A stretch of 43,734 nt of DNA from Eubacteriaceae bacterium (GCA_003446375.1 DMAW01000045.1:1-43734), one strand, 5' to 3'; counted from the first letter of the stretch, positions 35,489 through 43,368 are shown. Notes: generated by a model from the letters alone, not told the origin. A program made the numbers and translations.

Positions 35489-35911
35489 ATGGAAAATATG
35501 ACTAAACTGGTTTTTGTATTTTTCGCACTGTTCATAGTACAAGGGGCCATGACTTTTTTTCAGATAAAAAATTATAAAAAACACGTATCTGAGATAAGGC
35601 GAAAGGGAGATATGTTGGTAGGTCAGGCTAAAGGAGGCATAAAGCCCGGATGTATAATAATGATGGCTCTTGACTCGAAAGGAAATATAACCGAATCCAG
35701 GCGCATGGCAGGAAGAACGGTTTTTAACAGGTTTAAAAACATCGATGATTTTAATGGAAAAAACGTTTATGAATCAGAAGAATGGCTTAAATCAATTAAG
35801 AATAAACAGATAAAAAAAGCTGTTGAATCTGCGATAAATACTATGAAAGAACAGCTTAGCTCCATGGAAGAAGAACCAAATGAAAGTAGCGAAAGCACTA
35901 TTGCGACGTAA
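35489..35911 (+). CDS. gutM: GutM-type glucitol operon activator protein
   Basis: 140 residues with one N-terminal hydrophobic segment (LVFVFFALFIVQGAMTFF) and a soluble tail containing VGQAKGGIKPGCIIMMALDSKGNI and GRTVFNRFKNIDDFNGKNVY. These are typical of the GutM/SrlM family found in glucitol PTS operons, where it works as an accessory activator. Membrane anchoring suggests it links transporter state to regulation, but its mechanism is not settled. Located 24 bases after the SorC-type gene and 52 bases before EIIC. The last ~25 residues are acidic and low in complexity. Confidence 0.88.
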   Translation: MENMTKLVFVFFALFIVQGAMTFFQIKNYKKHVSEIRRKGDMLVGQAKGGIKPGCIIMMALDSKGNITESRRMAGRTVFNRFKNIDDFNGKNVYESEEWLKSIKNKQIKKAVESAINTMKEQLSSMEEEPNESSESTIAT

Positions 35912-35963
35912 ATAACAGAGTTTAATAAATTCTGTTAAATATAATTAACAAGGAGGATTTTAG

Positions 35964-36488
35964 ATGGATTTTTTAGCTAACTTGGCAGAAGGCTTTATCG
36001 GCTTGTTTAACGCCGGTGGAGCGACATTCATGGGATTGGTAACAGGCATAATCCCAACATTGGTAGTCCTTATCACCTTTGTAAACTCCATAATCATGAT
36101 TGTTGGAGAAGAAAAAGTAGAAGGATTCGCCAAAAAAATGACGGGGAACTTCATAACGAGATACACTATATTCCCTGTATTGGCAATGTTTTTCTTGACA
36201 AACCCGATGGCATATTCATTTGGTAAGTTCTTGGAAGAGAAATACAAGCCGGCATTTTACGATGCGGCGGTATCCTTTGCACATCCAATTACCGGATTGT
36301 TCCCCCATGGCAATGCCGGAGAACTGTTTGTATGGCTGGGTATTTCCCAAGGTATTACTGAGCTAGGGTTACCGATCGCAGGTCTAGCTGTAAGGTACTT
36401 TATTGTGGGTGTTATTGTTATTCTTATAAGAGGTATCGTTACAGAAAAGATAACATTCATGATGATGTCAAGAAAAGAGGTGAACTGA
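35964..36488 (+). CDS. srlA: PTS glucitol/sorbitol-type transporter, EIIC component
   Basis: 174 residues, membrane protein. It matches SrlA/GutA: AEGFIGLFNAGGATFMGLVTGIIPTLV at the N-terminus, FFLTNPMAYSFGKFLEEKYKPAF, then HPITGLFPHGNAGELFVWLGISQG. It forms part of the polyol channel in the cytoplasmic membrane together with the C-part of the next protein. The AAGGAGG site is 7 bases upstream. Only one base separates it from the next gene. The exact polyol cannot be read from the sequence; this family also carries polyols other than D-sorbitol. Confidence 0.94.
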   Translation: MDFLANLAEGFIGLFNAGGATFMGLVTGIIPTLVVLITFVNSIIMIVGEEKVEGFAKKMTGNFITRYTIFPVLAMFFLTNPMAYSFGKFLEEKYKPAFYDAAVSFAHPITGLFPHGNAGELFVWLGISQGITELGLPIAGLAVRYFIVGVIVILIRGIVTEKITFMMMSRKEVN

Positions 36489-36489
36489 T

Positions 36490-37479
36490 ATGGCTTACAA
36501 TACTATTAGAATAGAAAAAGGCAAAGGCGGTTGGGGAGGTCCCCTGGTAATAAAGCCAGATTCAAAAAGAAACAAGGTTGTTTCTGTAACAGGCGGAGGA
36601 ATAGACCCTATATCTCAAAAAGTAGCTGAACTTTCTGGATGCGAAACAGTTGACGGTTTTGCGACTTCTGTTCCGGATGACGAGATATTTGTGGCTATAG
36701 TAGATTGTGGAGGAACAGCAAGGTGTGGAGTGTACCCAAAGAAAGGCGTATACACTATAAACCTTACTCCAGTAGGCCAGTCAGGTCCTTTGGCTCAATA
36801 TATCAAAGAAGATATTTACGTTTCGGGAGTCAAGGAAGAAAATATTACACTAGCTGAAGAGGGGGCACAGGTAACTCAAACAGCTAAGTCAGAAAGCACT
36901 TCTAGCATTGCTTCAAAGTCTTCATCAAATGGTAACGGTAATGGAAATGGCAAAAGCAGCTTTATAGTAAGAATGGGTAAAGCCGTCGGAGGCGTTGTAG
37001 GAAAGTTCTTTGCAGCTGGTAGACAAACCGTTCAAATGGTTATAAACAACATATTGCCTTTTATGGCATTCGTATCGATGTTGATAGGTATCATATCTGA
37101 ATCAGGAATAGGAAATGTGATAGCTCAAGCTATTGCGCCGGTATCCGGAAGCCTTCCGGGACTATTGATAGTGTGTATAATATGCGCCCTTCCAATATTG
37201 TCTCCGATATTGGGACCTGGAGCGGTTATTGCACAGGTAGTTGGAGTTTTCCTTGGCCTTGAAATAGGAAAAGGCAACATTCCTCCGCAATACGCACTTC
37301 CTGCGTTATTTGCCATAAACCCACAGGTTGGTTGTGACTTTATCCCTGTAGGACTTAGCTTGGGAGAAGCAGAACCTGAGACAGTTGAAATCGGTGTTCC
37401 GGCAGTTCTTTTCTCAAGGCTAATAACTGGACCAATATCTGTAGTTATAGCTTGGGCATTCAGCTTTGGTCTTTTCTAG
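36490..37479 (+). CDS. srlE: PTS glucitol/sorbitol-type transporter, EIIB(C) component
   Basis: 329 residues. The N-terminal EIIB domain starts IRIEKGKGGWGGPLVIKP and carries the phospho-cysteine motif VDCGGTARCGVYPKKG, followed by SGPLAQYIKEDIYVSGVKEENIT. A low-complexity linker rich in Ser, Asn and Gly (~135-160) leads to the membrane part: NILPFMAFVSMLIGIISESG, PILGPGAVIAQVVGV and PQVGCDFIPVGLSLGEAEPETVEIG. All match SrlE/GutE. It receives phosphate from EIIA and passes it to the polyol during uptake. A perfect stem-loop follows the stop codon before the dehydrogenase gene. Confidence 0.95.
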   Translation: MAYNTIRIEKGKGGWGGPLVIKPDSKRNKVVSVTGGGIDPISQKVAELSGCETVDGFATSVPDDEIFVAIVDCGGTARCGVYPKKGVYTINLTPVGQSGPLAQYIKEDIYVSGVKEENITLAEEGAQVTQTAKSESTSSIASKSSSNGNGNGNGKSSFIVRMGKAVGGVVGKFFAAGRQTVQMVINNILPFMAFVSMLIGIISESGIGNVIAQAIAPVSGSLPGLLIVCIICALPILSPILGPGAVIAQVVGVFLGLEIGKGNIPPQYALPALFAINPQVGCDFIPVGLSLGEAEPETVEIGVPAVLFSRLITGPISVVIAWAFSFGLF

Positions 37480-37487
37480 AAAATTTA

Positions 37488-37512
37488 GGTGCAACGTTAA
37501 AAACGTTGCACC
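37488..37512 (+). repeat. Intra-operon stem-loop between EIIB and dehydrogenase genes
   Basis: GGTGCAACGTT (37488-37498) pairs perfectly with AACGTTGCACC (37502-37512) around a 3-base loop. No T run follows (ATAATTATTAC), so it looks more like an mRNA-stabilising or partial-termination element than a full terminator. Confidence 0.7.
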
Positions 37513-37557
37513 ATAATTATTACATTTAATTGTAAAAAAAAGAATTGGAGGGATAAA

Positions 37558-38586
37558 ATGAAAGCGGCTGTATTTTACGAACCTGGAAAAATATTGATAG
37601 AAGATGCAAAGCTGAAAGAAGCAAATGATGACGAATTAATAATAAAAGTCGAGTATTGTGCAATTTGCGGAACTGATCTTAGGATATACAACTCAGGAAG
37701 CGACAAGATAAAAGATAAAAGAATAATCGGACACGAGATAACCGGATATATACATGAGGTAGGAAAAAACGTAACAGACTATAAAAAAGGCGATAAAGTG
37801 GTAGTAGCCCCAGTAGTGGCTTGTGGAAAGTGCGACTACTGCATAAAGGGCAAATCCAATCTTTGTGACAACTCTTTCGTCATAGGATACCATGTAGATG
37901 GCGGGTTCGCAGAGTTCGTTCATATGAGCAAGGAAGTTGTAAATTCAGGTGCTATCATTAAACTTTCTGAAAAAGCAGATTTAAAGCAGATGTCCATTGC
38001 AGAGCCGCTGTCATGCGTAATTAACGGGCAGGAGTTTCTTCCGATAAAACCTGCTGATACAGTATTGATTATAGGTGGTGGACCTATTGGAGTGATGAAC
38101 GCGCTTTTGGCAAAAGCTAAAGGGGCGGAAGTATATTTAACTGATGTAAATGATGATCGACTTCAAAAAGTTGCAGCGATGGGAATCAACACGTTCCTAA
38201 ATAAAAGTGAACTTATAGATGATTTCGAAAAAAATACAGGATTAAGTAATGTGGACTTTTCAATAGTAGCTTGTTCAGTACCTCAGGCACAAAAAAATGC
38301 AGTAGAAATAGTAAAAAAAGGTGGTGGAGTTAGCTTTTTTGCAGGATTGCCAGCTTCTATGACAGAAAACCCAATCCCCACGAATATTATTCACTATAAG
38401 GAAATCACGGTATACGGTGCTAATAGCTCGACTGTGGAGCAAGTGAAAACTGCATGTAAGCTAATTGAAACAAAAATAATTGATGCAGATATGATAATAA
38501 CTCATGAAGTGGTGCTGGATAACATATTTGAAGGGTTCAATCTGATAAAATCCGGTGAAGCTATAAAAGTAGCAGTAAAAATTTAA
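37558..38586 (+). CDS. Zinc-dependent medium-chain polyol(-phosphate) dehydrogenase
   Basis: 342 residues, MDR alcohol dehydrogenase family. Catalytic zinc ligand candidates are Cys37 (CAICGTD) and His59-Glu60 (GHE), with a further Glu in SIAEPLSCV. Structural zinc cysteines are 89, 92, 95 and 103 (ACGKCDYC...LC). The Rossmann motif is VLIIGGGPIGVMNALLAK, with an acidic residue after strand 2 (YLTDVND), which favours NAD over NADP. Homologues include sorbitol and galactitol-1-phosphate dehydrogenases. Within this PTS operon it most likely oxidises the imported polyol phosphate to a ketose phosphate. Ribosome binding site GGAGGG. Confidence 0.88.
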   Translation: MKAAVFYEPGKILIEDAKLKEANDDELIIKVEYCAICGTDLRIYNSGSDKIKDKRIIGHEITGYIHEVGKNVTDYKKGDKVVVAPVVACGKCDYCIKGKSNLCDNSFVIGYHVDGGFAEFVHMSKEVVNSGAIIKLSEKADLKQMSIAEPLSCVINGQEFLPIKPADTVLIIGGGPIGVMNALLAKAKGAEVYLTDVNDDRLQKVAAMGINTFLNKSELIDDFEKNTGLSNVDFSIVACSVPQAQKNAVEIVKKGGGVSFFAGLPASMTENPIPTNIIHYKEITVYGANSSTVEQVKTACKLIETKIIDADMIITHEVVLDNIFEGFNLIKSGEAIKVAVKI

Positions 38587-38598
38587 GAGGTGATCTAA

Positions 38599-39417
38599 TT
38601 GATTATAAGCTCAAAAGAATTATTGCAAAAAGCTAAGAAGGATAATAACATCGTGATACAGTCAAATGTTACAAGTGCTTCAGATGTAAAGGCGGCTGTC
38701 CATACTTCGAAAATTACCGGTTCAACGCTGATGATTGCATTGGCAGAAGCTCATCAAAAGTATTTTTCTTTGGAGGAGTTTACAGGAATAACTAAATTCT
38801 ATTTAGAACATTTCGGAGTAGATGCGGTGCTTCATTTTGATCACGGCTACAGCGTTGAAACAATAGAGAAAGCTTTAAAATCTGGTTGTTCATCTGTAAT
38901 GATTGACGGATCAAGCAAAAGCTTTGACGACAATGTGATGATTACAAAAGAAGTGAAAAAAATGGCAAAAAAATACGGAGCTTCCGTAGAATCTGAAATT
39001 GGGCATGTAGGAAGCGCTGGAGATGATAAAGAAAATGTCTATACAGAAGTGAAAAGTGCTCAAAAATTTGCAAAGCTTACAGATACAGATAGTTTAGCTG
39101 TTTCTGTTGGAACATCTCATGGCGTTTATAATGTAAAAAAACCTGAACTTCAATTCGATTTAATAAAGGAATTATCACAATCTCTTGATGTACCATTAGT
39201 GCTTCACGGAGGATCAGGTACTGGATTTGAAAATCTTCTTAGAGCAAAAAAATACGGAATAAACAAGTTAAATGTCTATACAGATTTAATAATAGCCAGC
39301 AAGGAAGGTATGGAAAGATCTATAAAAGATAAAATGTATGAATCAGCAGTGCTAGATGCGCAAAAAGCTTATGGGAATTGTCTCAAAGAATACATAGAAA
39401 AATTATGCAATCGCTAA
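38599..39417 (+). CDS. Class II fructose/tagatose-bisphosphate-type aldolase
   Basis: 272 residues, TIM-barrel zinc aldolase family (FbaA/GatY/KbaY type). The motif LHFDHGYSVE at ~78-87 gives catalytic Asp81 and zinc ligand His82. Further zinc and phosphate-site elements are VESEIGHVG, SVGTSHGVY and LHGGSGTG. The N-terminus IISSKELLQKAKKDNN is slightly unusual. The start is TTG at 38599, just after GAGGTGAT. Expected role: cleavage of the ketose (bis)phosphate made by the dehydrogenase into DHAP plus an aldehyde. No sugar-phosphate kinase lies in the operon, so either a general phosphofructokinase acts first or the substrate is a ketose 1-phosphate. Confidence 0.88.
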   Translation: MIISSKELLQKAKKDNNIVIQSNVTSASDVKAAVHTSKITGSTLMIALAEAHQKYFSLEEFTGITKFYLEHFGVDAVLHFDHGYSVETIEKALKSGCSSVMIDGSSKSFDDNVMITKEVKKMAKKYGASVESEIGHVGSAGDDKENVYTEVKSAQKFAKLTDTDSLAVSVGTSHGVYNVKKPELQFDLIKELSQSLDVPLVLHGGSGTGFENLLRAKKYGINKLNVYTDLIIASKEGMERSIKDKMYESAVLDAQKAYGNCLKEYIEKLCNR

Positions 39418-39430
39418 TATGGAGGATAAA

Positions 39431-39784
39431 ATGAAATACAATGTGAAAATAACCGGAATCGGAGACATAGCTCTAGATTTTCTAACTGAGGACATGCTAA
39501 TAATTTTTAATGATAATGCACCACCTGAATTAAAGGAAATATCTGTGCTTCACGAAGCGTCTGATCTAGTAGACGAGGTTAAGATAGGGGATTTAGTTGA
39601 AATATGCGGGAAAGAATACTTTGTTTCAGCTGTAGGGGATGAAGCAAATCACACATTAAAAAAAATGGGACATTGTTCTTTGAAGTTTGACGGGGCAGCA
39701 GCGCCACAGCTTCCAGGGACTATACACTTAAAAGGGGAAAGCAATCCGGAGATTACGATCGGTCAATATATAACCATAATATAA
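39431..39784 (+). CDS. srlB: PTS glucitol/sorbitol-type transporter, EIIA component
   Basis: 117 residues. It matches SrlB/GutB: a short beta-rich protein with LIIFNDNAPPELKEISVLHE, VSAVGDEANHTLKKMGHCSLKFDG and LPGTIHLKG. The histidine in VLHEASD aligns by position with the phosphorylated histidine of the family. It takes phosphate from HPr and donates it to EIIB. I chose the ATG at 39431 because GGAGG (39421-39425) precedes it; an ATG at 39419 would overlap that site. It is separated from the other PTS genes by the dehydrogenase and aldolase, whereas in E. coli srlA-srlE-srlB are adjacent. Confidence 0.93.
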   Translation: MKYNVKITGIGDIALDFLTEDMLIIFNDNAPPELKEISVLHEASDLVDEVKIGDLVEICGKEYFVSAVGDEANHTLKKMGHCSLKFDGAAAPQLPGTIHLKGESNPEITIGQYITII

Positions 39785-39801
39785 CTTAGGAGGAATTGTA
39801 A

Positions 39802-41097
39802 ATGTTAAATCTTAACAGAAAGCTAAGAGCATTAGAAGAGCAGGGCAAACCTATAAAGTTGGGCTTGATAGGTGCGGGACAGATGGGCAAAGGCATGGTA
39901 AGTCAAGTTATGAAGATGAAAGGCATGATACCAGCCATCGTCGTCGATATAAATGTAGACAATGCTATAGAGTCTTATACTTTAGCAGGTGTCGCTAAAG
40001 ACGATATAGTAGTTACAGATATTCTATCAGAGGCAAATATAGCAATGGAGCAAGGAAAATATGTAGCTTCTGCAAATGCTGATATTCCTGCTGCAGCAAA
40101 CTTGACTGACGTTGTAGTTGATGCTACAGGAGTACCTGATGTAGGTGCAAAGATTGCTCTTGATGCGATAATGAATAAGAAACACGTAGTAATGCTTAAT
40201 GTTGAAACTGACGTAGTTATAGGAGCTTACCTAAAAAAGCTTGCTGATAACGCAGGGGTAATCTACACCGGATCTGCCGGAGACGAACCGGGATCGGTAA
40301 TGGAGCTTTACGATTTTGCCGATGGAATGGGTATGGATATCGTAGCCATCGGAAAAGGAAAAAACAACCCTGTAGTTGCCGGATGCAACCCTGAAACAGT
40401 TTATGAACAAGCTATGAAAGAAGGGGTAAGTCCTAAGATGCTTACTGCATTTAAAGACGGAACCAAAACCATGGTAGAAATGACAGCAATGGCAAATGCA
40501 ACAGGATACCTTCCGGACGTCAGGGGAGGCCACGCACCTTCAGCAGTTGTAAGCGAGCTTCCAAAGTTGTTCCAGTTGAAAGAAAACGGTGGAATACTTA
40601 ACAATACAAAAATAGTAGATTACGTAAACGGAGTCGCACCAGGAGTATTTGTGATCGTGACTACGGATCTTCCACAGATACACCACGAAATGCAGTACTT
40701 AAGCATGGGACCTGGTCCGAATTACGTATTGTTCAGACCTTACCACCTTACAAGCCTCGAGACTCCTCTTTCGGCTGCAAGAGCAGTAATTTACAATGAG
40801 CCTACAATCGTTCCACTTCCGGGGAAACCTGTAGCAGAGACTATCACCATTGCAAAGAAAGACTTAAGCGCAGGAGATATGCTTGACGGAATAGGTGGAT
40901 ACACTGTATACGGAAGCTTTGAAACCTATGATAATGCAAAGGCTGAAAATGCTGTTCCCTTGGGGCTTATCACAAAGAACACAAAGCTTATTAAACCTAA
41001 GAAAACAGGAGAGCTCATCACATACGATGATATTGAGCTAGATAAGACTACATTGATTTACAAGCTTAGAGAATTGCAAGAAACCTTGATAGGTTAA
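39802..41097 (+). CDS. SAF-domain NAD(P)-dependent oxidoreductase, DXR-like (DRL) superfamily
   Basis: 431 residues. The N-terminal Rossmann domain is similar to homoserine dehydrogenase: KLGLIGAGQMGKGMVSQV at ~20-37, VVVDATGVPDVGAKIA and VVMLNVETDVVIG. The substrate region contains TGSAGDEPGSVMELYDFA, GKGKNNPVV and RGGHAPSAVVSELP. The C-terminal part (~345-431) resembles a SAF domain. This architecture is that of DRL (DXR-II) of Brucella, which makes methylerythritol phosphate from deoxyxylulose phosphate. Many relatives lie in polyol or sugar loci and probably act on other substrates. In this PTS operon a catabolic reaction on a polyol or ketose phosphate is more likely than isoprenoid synthesis. 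Ribosome binding site AGGAGG. Confidence 0.78.
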   Translation: MLNLNRKLRALEEQGKPIKLGLIGAGQMGKGMVSQVMKMKGMIPAIVVDINVDNAIESYTLAGVAKDDIVVTDILSEANIAMEQGKYVASANADIPAAANLTDVVVDATGVPDVGAKIALDAIMNKKHVVMLNVETDVVIGAYLKKLADNAGVIYTGSAGDEPGSVMELYDFADGMGMDIVAIGKGKNNPVVAGCNPETVYEQAMKEGVSPKMLTAFKDGTKTMVEMTAMANATGYLPDVRGGHAPSAVVSELPKLFQLKENGGILNNTKIVDYVNGVAPGVFVIVTTDLPQIHHEMQYLSMGPGPNYVLFRPYHLTSLETPLSAARAVIYNEPTIVPLPGKPVAETITIAKKDLSAGDMLDGIGGYTVYGSFETYDNAKAENAVPLGLITKNTKLIKPKKTGELITYDDIELDKTTLIYKLRELQETLIG

Positions 41098-41114
41098 TTG
41101 TTTTGCGATACAAT
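41086..41114 (+). promoter_or_regulatory. Candidate internal promoter at the end of the polyol operon
   Basis: TTGATA (41086-41091) and TACAAT (41109-41114) are separated by exactly 17 bases, overlapping the 3' end of the SAF-domain gene. Transcription would begin near 41121, inside the gap before the HAD gene and upstream of the terminator hairpin. Confidence 0.55.
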
Positions 41115-41140
41115 TGAAATGTGCCAGTGCTAAAGTGAAG

Positions 41141-41191
41141 GCCGTGGATAAACTGTCACCATAAGGTGCACGGTTTACTGCGGCTTTTTTT
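41141..41191 (+). terminator. Terminator or attenuator between the polyol operon and the HAD-G1PDH pair
   Basis: A long stem starts GCCG (41141-41144) pairing with CGGC (41181-41184), includes GATAAAC against GTTTA, and is capped by CACC-ATAA-GGTG (41157-41168). Seven T residues follow. With the promoter just upstream it could also end a ~70-base leader RNA. Confidence 0.82.
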
Positions 41192-41242
41192 ATACAATAA
41201 AATAAAGAATCGTCCCATGAGGATGATCAAGGAGGAATTATA

Positions 41243-42028
41243 GTGAGTTTGGATAAAGTAAACTGTTATTTGCTTGATATGGACGGTACGATTTATTTAG
41301 GTGATGAATTAATACCTGGAGCTAAGGAGTTTTTAAAGGAGATCAGAGAAAAAGGTAAGAGCTATATTTTCTTAACCAACAATTCGTCAAAAAACAAAGA
41401 AGCATATATTGAAAAATTGACGAAATTAGGAATCGATGCCGAACTGGAAGATATATTTACATCAGGAGATGCAACGATATACTACCTGAAAAAGCACACT
41501 ACCTACAAGAATATCTTTCTTTTAGGTACTCCTTCCTTAGAAAAAGCCTTCACAGATGCCGGATTCAATGTATTTACCAAAAGAAGCGAGAGTGTAGAAT
41601 GCGTAGTACTAGGTTTTGACACTACCTTGACTTATGAAAAGCTTTGGGCGGCATGCGATTACGTCAGGGAGCTACCGTATGTAGCCACACATCCGGATTT
41701 TAACTGTCCTTTGGAAGGTGGAAAATTCATGCCTGACATCGGAGCGATGATAGCATTTATAAAAGCAGCAACGGATAAGGAACCTACAGTTATAGGTAAA
41801 CCTAAAGATCACATGCTCAATGCTATATTGGATACGTATGGATTAGCCAAGGAAGATGTAGCCATGGTAGGAGACAGGCTCTATACTGACATAAAGATGG
41901 GATATGATCTTGGGGTCAAATCCGTGTTGGTACTATCCGGAGAAACTACTATGGAGGACTATGATAAGTCAGAAATAAAAGCAGACTTTATTTTTGATTC
42001 AGTAAAGGAACTTAAGGAAAAGATTTAA
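41243..42028 (+). CDS. HAD-IIA (NagD-like) sugar/glycerol-phosphate phosphatase
   Basis: 261 residues. HAD motif I is LLDMDGTIYLGDELIPGA with both aspartates. Motif II is FLTNNSSKN. Motif III is the lysine of VIGKPKDHMLNAIL. Motif IV is MVGDRLYTDIKMGYDLGVKSVLVLSGET. The C2 cap between motifs II and III defines the NagD/AraL/PGP group, which dephosphorylates small sugar phosphates and glycerol phosphates. The start is GTG at 41243 behind AAGGAGG. It is followed after 25 bases by an sn-glycerol-1-phosphate dehydrogenase; in Bacillus the related pair araL-araM lies together in the arabinose operon. A role on triose-, glycerol- or polyol-phosphates is inferred. Confidence 0.88.
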   Translation: MSLDKVNCYLLDMDGTIYLGDELIPGAKEFLKEIREKGKSYIFLTNNSSKNKEAYIEKLTKLGIDAELEDIFTSGDATIYYLKKHTTYKNIFLLGTPSLEKAFTDAGFNVFTKRSESVECVVLGFDTTLTYEKLWAACDYVRELPYVATHPDFNCPLEGGKFMPDIGAMIAFIKAATDKEPTVIGKPKDHMLNAILDTYGLAKEDVAMVGDRLYTDIKMGYDLGVKSVLVLSGETTMEDYDKSEIKADFIFDSVKELKEKI

Positions 42029-42053
42029 ATATAATATAGATAGGAGAATTTAA

Positions 42054-43244
42054 ATGAAGGATTATAAAACATTGTTAAATACTGAAATTTCTTGCGAATG
42101 TGGTAAAACCCATTACGTGCCAATAAAAGATGTAGACTTTTTATTCAAAGCAGGAGATATCTCAAAAATAGCATCGCAACATATAGAAGGAAAGGAGATA
42201 CTCCTTGTAGTGGATTGTCATACTGATGAACAAATAAATAATGAAATAATAGCAGAGCTTAAAAAAGCCGAATATAATTTAACAATATCAAGATTTACCG
42301 ACAAAAAGCTGGTTCCTGATGAAAAGGCTGTGGGAACGATTCTTATGGATAGTGACAGAAATACTGATGGCATAATATCCGTAGGTTCTGGAACAATAAG
42401 CGATTTAGCACGATTTGCTGCAAGCAGGATGAAAGTGCCGGTGATTACAATAGCTACAGCTCCTTCTATGGATGGCTATGCAGCTGCAGGAGCATCCTTA
42501 GTGGTAAAAGGTGCAAAAAAGACTATAAAAGCATTCCCTGTAACGGCAATTTACGGAGATATAGATGTCATTGCCAATTCTCCATATGAAATGATTCAGG
42601 CGGGTTTTGGCGATATAGCCGGCAAAAAAACAGCTCTTGCCGATTGGGCTCTATCAAGAGTGGTCACGGATGAATACTGGTGTGACAAGACTGTAGAGCT
42701 GGTAGAAAATTCTACGGATATATGCCTTGAGAATGCGACCAAGATTTCTCAAAGAGATAAAAAATCAATCGAATATCTTATAGAGGCCTTGGTGCTTTCA
42801 GGCATTGCCATGTCTTTAGCTGATGATACGAGACCTGCTTCTGGAGGAGAACATCTCATATCCCACTATATGGTCATGAAGGACATTGAGCGTGGCAAAA
42901 TAATACCTTCTCATGGAATAACCGTGGCATTTGGTACGTTGATATTAAGTTATTTATACGAATATTTGCTTGGAAGCAGCGAATTCTTGTCACAGGATAA
43001 CAGCGAAGAAATCAAAGAAGCTGTTGGCAAGTATGTGCCTGCCCCCAAAGAAGTTAAGGAATGGCTCGACATAATCGGCCTGCCTCTACACCCGGAAGGC
43101 TATGATGTAGACAGAGATTATCTTGAAGAGATGATACTAAAAGCGGGTTTCCTAAGAGATAGGTTTACAGTGTTTACATACCTTGACAAACTGGGCGTTT
43201 TAGATAAAGCTGCCGAGTATACGGTATCGAAGCTGTACATATAA
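42054..43244 (+). CDS. araM: sn-Glycerol-1-phosphate dehydrogenase (AraM/EgsA type)
   Basis: 396 residues of the iron/zinc/nickel dehydrogenase family. It interconverts dihydroxyacetone phosphate and sn-glycerol 1-phosphate with NAD(P)H. The nucleotide-binding part has ISVGSGTISDLARFAA and TIATAPSMDGYAAAGASL. Metal ligands are the Asp of GFGDIAGK, the His of SGGEHLISH and the His of IPSHGITVAF. The N-terminal CECGKTHYVP is typical of AraM proteins. Glycerol 1-phosphate has the stereochemistry of archaeal lipids; in Bacillus AraM feeds heptaprenylglyceryl phosphate synthesis. Here it could draw on triose phosphate from the polyol aldolase. Ribosome binding site TAGGAGA; terminator immediately downstream. 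Confidence 0.92.
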   Translation: MKDYKTLLNTEISCECGKTHYVPIKDVDFLFKAGDISKIASQHIEGKEILLVVDCHTDEQINNEIIAELKKAEYNLTISRFTDKKLVPDEKAVGTILMDSDRNTDGIISVGSGTISDLARFAASRMKVPVITIATAPSMDGYAAAGASLVVKGAKKTIKAFPVTAIYGDIDVIANSPYEMIQAGFGDIAGKKTALADWALSRVVTDEYWCDKTVELVENSTDICLENATKISQRDKKSIEYLIEALVLSGIAMSLADDTRPASGGEHLISHYMVMKDIERGKIIPSHGITVAFGTLILSYLYEYLLGSSEFLSQDNSEEIKEAVGKYVPAPKEVKEWLDIIGLPLHPEGYDVDRDYLEEMILKAGFLRDRFTVFTYLDKLGVLDKAAEYTVSKLYI

Positions 43245-43248
43245 ACAG

Positions 43249-43285
43249 ACACGCGCCCTTTGAAATTTAAAGGACGCGTGTTTTC
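43249..43285 (+). terminator. Rho-independent terminator after araM
   Basis: ACACGCG (43249-43255) pairs with CGCGTGT (43275-43281), extended by CCTTT/AAAGG around a GAAATTT loop, then TTTTC. Confidence 0.88.
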
Positions 43286-43287
43286 TT

Positions 43288-43322
43288 AAAAAAAATTAAG
43301 ACTATGGGGAACATAGTCTTAA
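43288..43322 (-). terminator. Minus-strand rho-independent terminator
   Basis: A perfect 11-bp stem (43296-43306 with 43312-43322, arm TTAAGACTATG) has a 5-base loop. On the - strand it is followed by eight T residues (A run 43288-43295 on +). It would stop transcription entering from the right-hand side of the window. Confidence 0.8.
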
Positions 43323-43336
43323 CTGGGGATTTTTAT

Positions 43337-43368
43337 CTTATAGAAAAAAGGGGTATAATTTCTATAAG
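43337..43368. repeat. 10-bp perfect inverted repeat with TATAAT in the loop
   Basis: CTTATAGAAA (43337-43346) and TTTCTATAAG (43359-43368) are exact inverse copies with a 12-base spacer ending at a TATAAT (43354-43359). Apart from this and the terminators, I see nothing convincing in the 43245-43530 gap. Confidence 0.55.
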
